From Luzula sylvatica (taxonomy: Eukaryota > Streptophyta > Magnoliopsida > Poales > Juncaceae), in NCBI GenBank assembly GCA_946800325.1, contig OX326960.1:12424393-12488392 (forward strand): 64,000 nt of DNA, written 5' to 3'. The notes below the pieces were generated by a model. The model was not told where the DNA came from. It worked only from the letters and a program-made list of their open reading frames with translations, and ran no database searches. Below, piece after piece: positions 58,260 through 64,000 of the stretch. The position numbers and the translations under genes were made by a program. How positions within the stretch are numbered: the first letter of the stretch is position 1; every line of letters starts with the position of its first letter.

Positions 58260-58367
58260 GCCGTTGAATCAGAGAGTACGTCGGAACCCAAAATTTTAGT
58301 TCAAGAAGCGCCAAATAATAATTAAATAATAATCATATATTTTCAGCAACTAAATATGTTTGAATTG

Positions 58368-58435
<68 letters not shown>

Positions 58436-59095
58436 CGTTCAGGGGCCGATCTCAGTAGAGGGGGGGATTATGGCCCTATCAAAATTTTAGTACAACATTG
58501 TATACTACTAGGGTTTCAGTATATTTTATTAGTATAATAGTGTAATTTTTATTGTTTGCAATTTTCTCTCCGCACACAATTTGCAGTATGTGTGCATGGA
58601 ACACATAGAAGGAATTTAAAATTTAGTTCAGAATCGATATTAAAATCTGGATTAAAAAGAATGGGCAGATAACACGTGCAATTCTCTTGTGGTTTGCCTC
58701 CCGGTCCCGGTGCCCAAGTTACAAGCGGTACGTTTTAAATTTCACGCGTAGGTGCACTCTTAAAATTTCAAAATTATCACGTATACCCCTAGGAATTATT
58801 TTTGTATATGAATTATTGCTTTGGTGTGTCTTTAGGTACGCGTAGAGATATTAATATATTGATTTACTTGGATGTTAAGATAGCTTTGAATGGTAAATTT
58901 ATTTTTAATTCTTATTTATTATTATAATGATTTTTGAAATATAATTGTAGAAACTAATTGGCTTTTTTGATAGATGGAATGAAGATTTATATCTCGGAGA
59001 ACAAGGTGATATTTACTGAGGGGGCGGTACCAGTAAAATATTTTGAGAAGATAGAAACTTGGCTAACAAGAGAGCATGTATTCTTTCAATATTGA
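58260..59095 (+). pseudogene. Decayed partial copy of TPT1 (exons 5-8)
   Basis: Counterparts of exons 5 (58260-58314), 6 (about 58587-58727), 7 (58836-58892) and 8 (58974-59095) lie in the same order as in the gene 3.8-4.0 kb upstream. Exon 5 has lost its donor (CCAGGTAAT has become CCAAATAAT). Exon 6 has an insertion after AGGAATTTA, stop codons, and lost the HVHFSCG reading. Exon 8 has lost the residues matching FDG but still ends FFQY before TGA. Exons 1-4 with the active-site Arg-His pair are absent. It cannot make a working enzyme. Confidence 0.85.
58370..58431. repeat. (TA)n microsatellite
   Basis: About 62 bases of TA, in the position of TPT1 intron 5 of the decayed copy. Confidence 0.95.
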
Positions 59096-59527
59096 ATTGA
59101 ATAATCATTTAAAAGGAGACACTTCAATCTTCCGATTTTCTAAAAAAAAAAGTGAGTTGTATCATGCTGTTTTCGTTTTGCTTGATTCTCCAATAATTTC
59201 TGTGATTAGACGAAAATTTTCGATTTGAACAAATAAAATTGAGTCCATTTTGTGTACAATAAAATTTGAATTATGAAAGATAATCATGCATTATGAACTC
59301 GTGAGATTGTACATGTAAGAAAAAAATGACTTCAAACATATTTCGTAATTCGTATGACAAGTAAAATGAAATAAGTATGACGAATCATCACAAATTAAAT
59401 ATGATGTTGCTGTGTATTATATATGGGAGGAAATAATTTCTAAAGTATTTTAATCTAACAAGAAGATGACAACAACATTATTTTTTGCACATTATTCATG
59501 CCTACTCTAAGATACTGGAGAAAACCA

Positions 59528-59978
59528 AGTTCTTATGGTAAAATATTCTAAATTGATTAACAAATAATTCATTATATTTTTCTTAATTTATTAACTAACT
59601 ATTTATTTATTACAATTAACACAACAGGAACTACCTATTTATGCTGGAACAAGAGAAACAAAATTCGCTTCGCAGGCAAGTCCATACTAAATAAAAAGTC
59701 AATGCAACCGCAAGACAAGTCGCTTCGCATAAGAGCAATATTCAGAATCAAGTATGGTACGGATCATGCGGAGTCTCCCGTACCACCAACATATGTCCGC
59801 CTCACACACCTACAAGGACAAGAAAAACGTTCACTTACTAATGCATCTATGCGCTGGAGGCGACCTCTCGGCTTTGTTGCGTTCGAAAGGTCGTCTAGAT
59901 GAGAGGGAAGCCGCGATGCTTTTCAAACAAATAATATCGATGATACAGGTAATGTCAGCTTATTTAATAATTTCATGT

Positions 59979-60032
<54 letters not shown>

Positions 60033-60427
60033 TAACTAAGTTCTGATCTGTCTCTCTCTCTCTCTGATAATAACTCAGTTTCTTCATGCAAACCGTAAAA
60101 TGCACCGAGATATTAAGCCCGACAACTTAACGTTCTCGAATCGAAGAGACAAGATTCTCAAGTTGATCGAATTTGGGTTCGCTGCCCAGTTCAGACCTGG
60201 TATGTTTTTTTTTTCTTTTTGTACAAACTAATCAGAGATAAATAATATTGTTTATTTACTCTTTATTGATTTACTTTGTTTTTAATCAATTGCAGGGGAT
60301 CAATTTCATGCGATATTGGGTTCGCCTCAGTACATAGCGCCAGAGATTCTTTCTCATAATCATGGCCCCGACGTGGATATATGGGTCGTGCTCTACGACA
60401 TGCTGAGCGGAGTATGCCCTTTCGAAG
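59528..60427 (+). pseudogene. Protein kinase gene copy B (CDPK/PPCK-like), decayed
   Basis: Copy B holds a remnant of the ATP-loop exon (SSYG, near 59528), TTYLCWNKRNKIRFAGKSI (the ACK lysine context changed to AGK), and a degraded helix region with a frame break. Then come HLCAGGDLSALLRSKGRLDE and EAAMLFKQIISMIQ to a donor at 59949. Exon 60079-60199 has MHRDIKPDNLTF (intact catalytic HRD loop) and LKLIEFGFA, where the DFG aspartate is glutamate. Exon 60296-60427 has [12 protein letters not shown], then [19 protein letters not shown]. Loss of the GxGxxG motif, the frame break and the DFG change indicate a pseudogene. IKPDN recalls [13 protein letters not shown] recalls PEPRK; the group is certain, the subfamily is not. 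Confidence 0.75.
59980..60065. repeat. (CT)n microsatellites in a kinase intron
   Basis: Two CT tracts, 59980-60028 and about 60045-60065, lie between kinase exons. Confidence 0.95.
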
Positions 60428-60834
60428 GTGCTGCTTTTTAATACTATGAAATTAATTAATTAATTAAGGGGGAATTACAAGTATATCCTTACTTAACACT
60501 TCAATTACAAATGTATTCCTGTAATACTACTTATATCATATTTGTCCCTTTAAAACTTGGTATTTTTCAAATTTGTCCATTATTAACTTTCTCTGTTAAA
60601 AGCTAACAGAACTTGATGGATTGACAATTTTAGTATTTTACCCTTCATGGATTCTCTCTCTCTCACTTGATGGATTGACAATTTTACCCTTCATGGACTC
60701 TCTCTCTCTCTCTGTGTTCTTTGCCACTATCGATTTCCATCTCTCTCAAACAAATAACCCTCTCTCCATCTCTTTCCCTCACTCTCACTCTCATACATGT
60801 AATATGAGTTGAAAGAGGTAAGTAAAGAAATCTT
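60428..60834. repeat. Decayed Mutator-like end and ~55-bp duplication ahead of the LINE
   Basis: 60470-60600 shows alternating TTTGTCCCTTT and ATCATATTTG words like the 1.2-kb family. 60612-60655 and 60668-60705 are near copies (TTGATGGATTGACAATTTTA, CCCTTCATGGA). AAGTAAAGAAATCTT at 60820-60834 is the left target duplication of the LINE. Confidence 0.5.
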
Positions 60835-63534
60835 AACATAATACCGTATGCCGTGGACCTACCGATGGCTACCTCCGACCACACACCAATACTATTTTCC
60901 ATAAATAAAAACGAGGTGAAGCCGAACCGTTCGTTTAAATTTGAAAATTATTGGATGAGGCATCCGGACTGTAAAAGACTCATTGTCGAGTCATGGATAT
61001 CCGCATACAGTGGAAACTGTGGGGCGAAGTACTACCTCTCTAAACTTCACAACACAACAAGAAACATAAAGAGATGGGCAGACCAAACTTTCAACCAGAA
61101 TAAAATCACCCTACAGGCATGCAAAGACTTCATCCAATTGCTCGATAGAAAAGAAGAACTAAGGCAACTCTATGCACCAGAACTCAAACTAAGACGAGAA
61201 CTAAGGGAAGAAGTGCATCGAGTAATAGCCATTAAAGAAGAAAAATGGCGCCAACGATCCAACTCAAATTGGCTCAGTTTGGGAGACCACAATACTGCGT
61301 ACTTCCACGCGACAGCGTCCTCAAGAAGAATGCGTAATCGAATCGATCAGTTAAGGGTCCGAGACACGACCATCACAGACTCAACGCAAATAGTCACTGC
61401 CTTCACTGAATACTACAAAAACCTGCTGGGGGTCTCTGCGGAAGACCAAAACACGGTAGACCTGCAGTTTCTATACCCAAACCCGATAGCAAATTTAGCA
61501 TCCATTCAGGACCCGATAACTCAAGAGGAATTAAGAAAAGGAGTGTTTGAACTCAAAAGGGGTAAGGCGTCCGGACCCGATGGCCTACCGGCTGAGTTCA
61601 TGCAAGAATATTGGGAGATCATAAAGCCAGAGATTACGAAGATGGCCAATGAATTTTACGACAACTCCCTAGACCTTTGGAGAATAAATGCAGCAACGAT
61701 CACACTAATACCGAAGAAAGAAGATGCCAAACAACTCCATGACTATCGTCCAATTAGCATTATAAATGCACCGGTTAAAATACTAACCAAAATACTTGCG
61801 AGTAGACTACAACCCCACATGCCGAACTTAGTAAGCAAATTTCAAACTGCTTTCATCCGCGAACGCTCAATCATAGACTCGTTCTTAGCAACACGCGAAA
61901 TACTAAACTTCTATCACAAAAAAAATATACCAATGGTAATGATCAAGGTAGATTTTTCTAAAGCTTTCGATAGCATATCTTGGTCCTTTCTCCAAAAAAC
62001 GCTAGCCGCAAGGGGATTCCCGGAAAGATGGTCATCATGGATTGATAACCTCCTCAAATCGTCGAGTTCGAATATAAGAGCGAATGGAATCAATGGAACA
62101 CCTTTCTTCCACCGAAAGGGGTTGCGACAAGGCGATCCCCTATCGCCTCTCCTCTTCAACATAGTGGTCGATGTGCTACAAGTTTTAATACAAAAAATAA
62201 CACCCATTCTTCAAGGCTCGGCCTCTATGGCACCGCGTGCTCTACAATACGCCGACGACACGATAATTTTTGTTGAGGCGCACCCAAACAACTTGAAAAT
62301 AATCGCAAGGGTGCTAGAAGTATTCGCTTCCGTCACGGGACTTCAAATAAACAAAAGCAAAAGCTCTTTCGTACCGATAGCAATACCGACACGACTACAC
62401 CAAACAATCAAGAACATCCTACGATGTCCAAAGAAAAGCTTACCAATTAAATACTTGGGACTCCCCCTCTCTATAAAAAAACCGAAGAAAATATGCTACT
62501 TACCATTACTCAAAAGGCTACGATCGAGATTGGCCTCGTGGAAAGGTAAAGCTCTATCACTCGGTGGACGTCTAGTGTTGGCAAAATCGGTATTGTCCGC
62601 AACACCGATTCATTACATGCAAACTCTTCTACTCCCGATATGGCTAATCAAAGAAATAGAGAGGATCATGAGATCGTTTTTATGGCGGGGTGATGATAAC
62701 TGCAAAGGAGGCCATTGTTTGGTGGTGTGGGAAAAAATATGCATGCCACAAAAACATGGAGGGCTGGGCATGTCGCATATTCAAACTCAAAACAATGCAC
62801 TCCTACTAAAAGCTATAAGTAAAATAGCTTTCCAACCGAACTCCTTATGGGTGTCCACGGTCAGAGAGTTGTTCGGTATCTCGGAGCCAGGCCAAATAGC
62901 GCAAATCAGCGGCAACATAGCCTCCTTCTTTATGAAAGACCTGGTAAAGCTAGTCCCCTTCTTCAACCGATCACTAATCCCAGCTAATTTAACACAGCCG
63001 CCCAGATGGTCATGGACGAAAGACGGAACCTTCACGGTGAGGTCTGCGTATGGGGCAATGAGGCACCCGGGTTTGATGTCCTATTGGAACGTAGCGCTAT
63101 GGAAGAGCAAAGTTCCCTCAAAGGTGAATTTTTTTATATGGCTGGCAATAAATGATCGACTATTGACGGCGGATAATCTCGAGAAGAGAGGGTGGCCGAA
63201 CAATGAAGGATGTGCGTTGTGTGCTCAACACCGAGAGAACACGAATCACTTGCTAATCCACTGTCCATTCTCGGCCAGAATATGGTCTGCGCTAATGCAC
63301 CGTCTGGCAAAGCAACCACCAGGAACCGGTTGTGAAATCCTGTCCTTATGGTGGGAAAATCGGATCAGGGATGACGAGATTAAAAATAAGGAATGGACGG
63401 CCTATTGCTTCTCGACCATGTGGAATCTGTGGAAAGAGAGAAACCGAAGAATTTTCTCACTAAAAGCACAATCGTGTGCGAGCGTGATGAGCTTGATAGA
63501 GTTGGAGGCAAAACGATGGATTGCGCACTGCTGA
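60835..63534 (+). CDS. Truncated L1 ORF2: reverse transcriptase and zf-RVT
   Basis: The frame is open from the truncation point; the first ATG is at 60865 and a GTG is at 60853. It starts in the last strand of the endonuclease (MATSDHTPILF keeps the Asp-His pair), so most of the endonuclease is missing. Then comes the linker with WLSLGDHNTAYFHA. The reverse transcriptase follows: KASGPDGLPAEF, LIPKKEDAKQL, DYRPISI, KVDFSKAFDSISW, GLRQGDPLSPLLF and active-site QYADDT near residue 467. The C-terminal zf-RVT holds WKSKVPSKVNFFIWLAIN and CALCAQHRENTNHLLIHC, followed by LWKERNRRIFSL. The protein differs clearly from the 18-kb L1 and shares the WKERNRRIF tail with the 17- and 35-kb fragments, so two L1 lineages are present. 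It has no promoter and no ORF1 of its own, so it should not move autonomously. Confidence 0.88.
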   Translation, partial: NIIPYAVDLPMATSDHTPILFSINKNEVKPNRSFKFENYWMRHPDCKRLIVESWISAYSGNCGAKYYLSKLHNTTRNIKRWADQTFNQNKITLQACKDFIQLLDRKEELRQLYAPELKLRRELREEVHRVIAIKEEKWRQRSNSNWLSLGDHNTAYFHATASSRRMRNRIDQLRVRDTTITDSTQIVTAFTEYYKNLLGVSAEDQNTVDLQFLYPNPIANLASIQDPITQEELRKGVFELKRGKASGPDGLPAEFMQEYWEIIKPEITKMANEFYDNSLDLWRINAATITLIPKKEDAKQLHDYRPISIINAPVKILTKILASRLQPHMPNLVSKFQTAFIRERSIIDSFLATREILNFYHKKNIPMVMIKVDFSKAFDSISWSFLQKTLAARGFPERWSSWIDNLLKSSSSNIRANGINGTPFFHRKGLRQGDPLSPLLFNIVVDVLQVLIQKITPILQGSASMAPRALQYADDTIIFVEAHPNNLKIIARVLEVFASVTGLQINKSKSSFVPIAIPTRLHQTIKNILRCPKKSLPIKYLGLPLSIKKPKKICYLPLLKRLRSRLASWKGKALSLGGRLVLAKSVLSATPIHYMQTLLLPIWLIKEIERIMRSFLWRGDDNCKGGHCLVVWEKICMPQKHGGLGMSHIQTQNNALLLKAISKIAFQPNSLWVSTVRELFGISEPGQIAQISGNIASFFMKDLVKLVPFFNRSLIPANLTQPPRWSWTKDGTFTVRSAYGAMRHPGLMSYWNVALWKSKVPSKVNFFIWLAINDRLLTADNLEKRGWPNNEGCALCAQHRENTNHLLIHCPFSARIWSALMHRLAKQPPGTGCEILSLWWENRIRDDEIKNKEWTAYCFSTMWNLWKERNRRIFSLKAQSCASVMSLIELEAKRWIAHC

Positions 63535-63691
63535 TGAAGAGTTTCTGGTGCCTAACATCCTTGTAGAATTTTAACTCTAATCCTCTTTAATTTCGGTTCA
63601 AAATTGATGGACCCATCTCGGGTCCAATGAACACTGTGTAATAACTTTTATTTGTTTGATTATAATCGAGATGAAAATCTCCTTCAAAAAA
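60835..63691 (+). mobile_element. 5'-truncated L1-type LINE with 15-bp target-site duplication
   Basis: Flanked by AAGTAAAGAAATCTT at 60820-60834 and 63692-63706. The left copy joins directly to an internal codon of ORF2; the right copy follows the A-run ending at 63691. Length 2857 bases. The remaining ORF2 part has no stop or shift, so the insertion is young. It lies in the kinase copy B locus, after the PFEG exon. Confidence 0.92.
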
Positions 63692-63706
63692 AAGTAAAGA
63701 AATCTT

Positions 63707-64000
63707 GAGAATTTCATTGATTATGTATTTTTGGTTAATTAGGCAAAATTATGCTGGATTTTGTATTATTATCTTGGATTAGGACTAACTGAAACTAAAT
63801 AAAGATCAATTTAAGATATTCGCTCTCAAAGATCGCTGTAGCGTACAAAATTATCTTCGATGCTGCAAGTATAATATTCGCTCTCATATTATTTTACTAT
63901 GTTAATTTGCTTTACTTTTGTTAGTATGGGGAGAAGATCCAGTATATTTGAATTGTAAAAGATCTAAATGATATGACGGAGATCCTGGATTTCATGAGCT
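63707..64000 (+). other. Sequence after the LINE; possible next kinase exon remnant
   Basis: About 63904-63990 begins TATGGGGAGAAGATCCAG after a TTTGTTAG acceptor-like end. In one frame it gives GRRSSIFEL and in another WGEDPVYL, loosely like the segment after the PF(W/E)G motif of CDPK-group kinases, but with stops. Position and order agree with kinase copy B resuming after the LINE. Weak evidence. Confidence 0.25.

Noticed and set aside
1..64000. tRNA, rRNA or snoRNA genes
   Set aside because: No cloverleaf with A and B boxes and no rRNA-like blocks were recognised by eye. A tRNA scan would be needed to exclude them fully.

Overview
This is a plant nuclear window, very probably from a eudicot. 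It is AT-rich, has GT-AG introns, and holds plant-type L1 LINEs, Helitron, CACTA, hAT, Tourist and Mutator-like elements. It also carries a plant-type tRNA 2'-phosphotransferase gene. There are no operons, no phage or bacterial genes, and no rRNA or tRNA genes that I could recognise. Almost everything is repeat-derived. One host gene looks intact, one retrotransposon looks full length and coding-competent, and several gene fragments are decaying.

Layout. 0-1.1 kb: three or four exons of a charged coiled-coil protein with a broken frame. 1.2-2.6 kb: a Mutator-like non-autonomous element and a hAT end. 2.8-7.3 kb: AT-rich dispersed repeats. 7.4-8.6 kb: a weak transcript-like region. 8.7-9.5 kb: a (GT)n tract followed by a GC-rich, G-run minisatellite. 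10.4-11.3 kb: a tandem-repeat locus with 45-bp units inside longer ~175-bp units. 12.4-17.9 kb: LINE tails, Helitron ends, an LTR-like piece and a ~50-bp periodic array. 18.4-23.8 kb: a full-length L1 with both ORFs open and a target-site duplication. 24.0-28.1 kb: a composite repeat whose second copy lies at 36.4-38.5 kb. 28.1-35.6 kb: mixed repeats, including a 603-bp hAT element with a perfect 8-bp duplication. 38.5-39.8 kb: an inverted repeat holding a CACTA end. 39.8-46.4 kb: mostly unassigned, with two Helitron 3' ends. 46.4-49.6 kb: a large inverted repeat with arms of about 1.2 kb around a (TA)n core. 49.9-50.3 kb: a tandem satellite.

The gene-bearing part is 53.2-64 kb. An eight-exon TPT1/KptA-type tRNA 2'-phosphotransferase gene (53345-55084) reads through to a 290-residue protein with the expected catalytic residues. 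Its 3' half, together with the 5' part of a CDPK/PPCK-like protein kinase gene lying downstream, has been duplicated. The second TPT1 copy (58.3-59.1 kb) and both kinase copies (56.5-56.9 and 59.6-60.4 kb, possibly to the window end) are broken. A hAT element inside a Helitron end, a short inverted-terminal element and a 5'-truncated L1 with a 15-bp target-site duplication have inserted among them.

I found no convincing new multi-gene system. The best second-look items are the intact L1 with its unusual ORF1, the decaying TPT1/kinase duplication, the large inverted repeat as a possible hairpin-RNA source, and the two unusual minisatellites. Gene functions are inferred from residues visible in the translations; no database search was possible.
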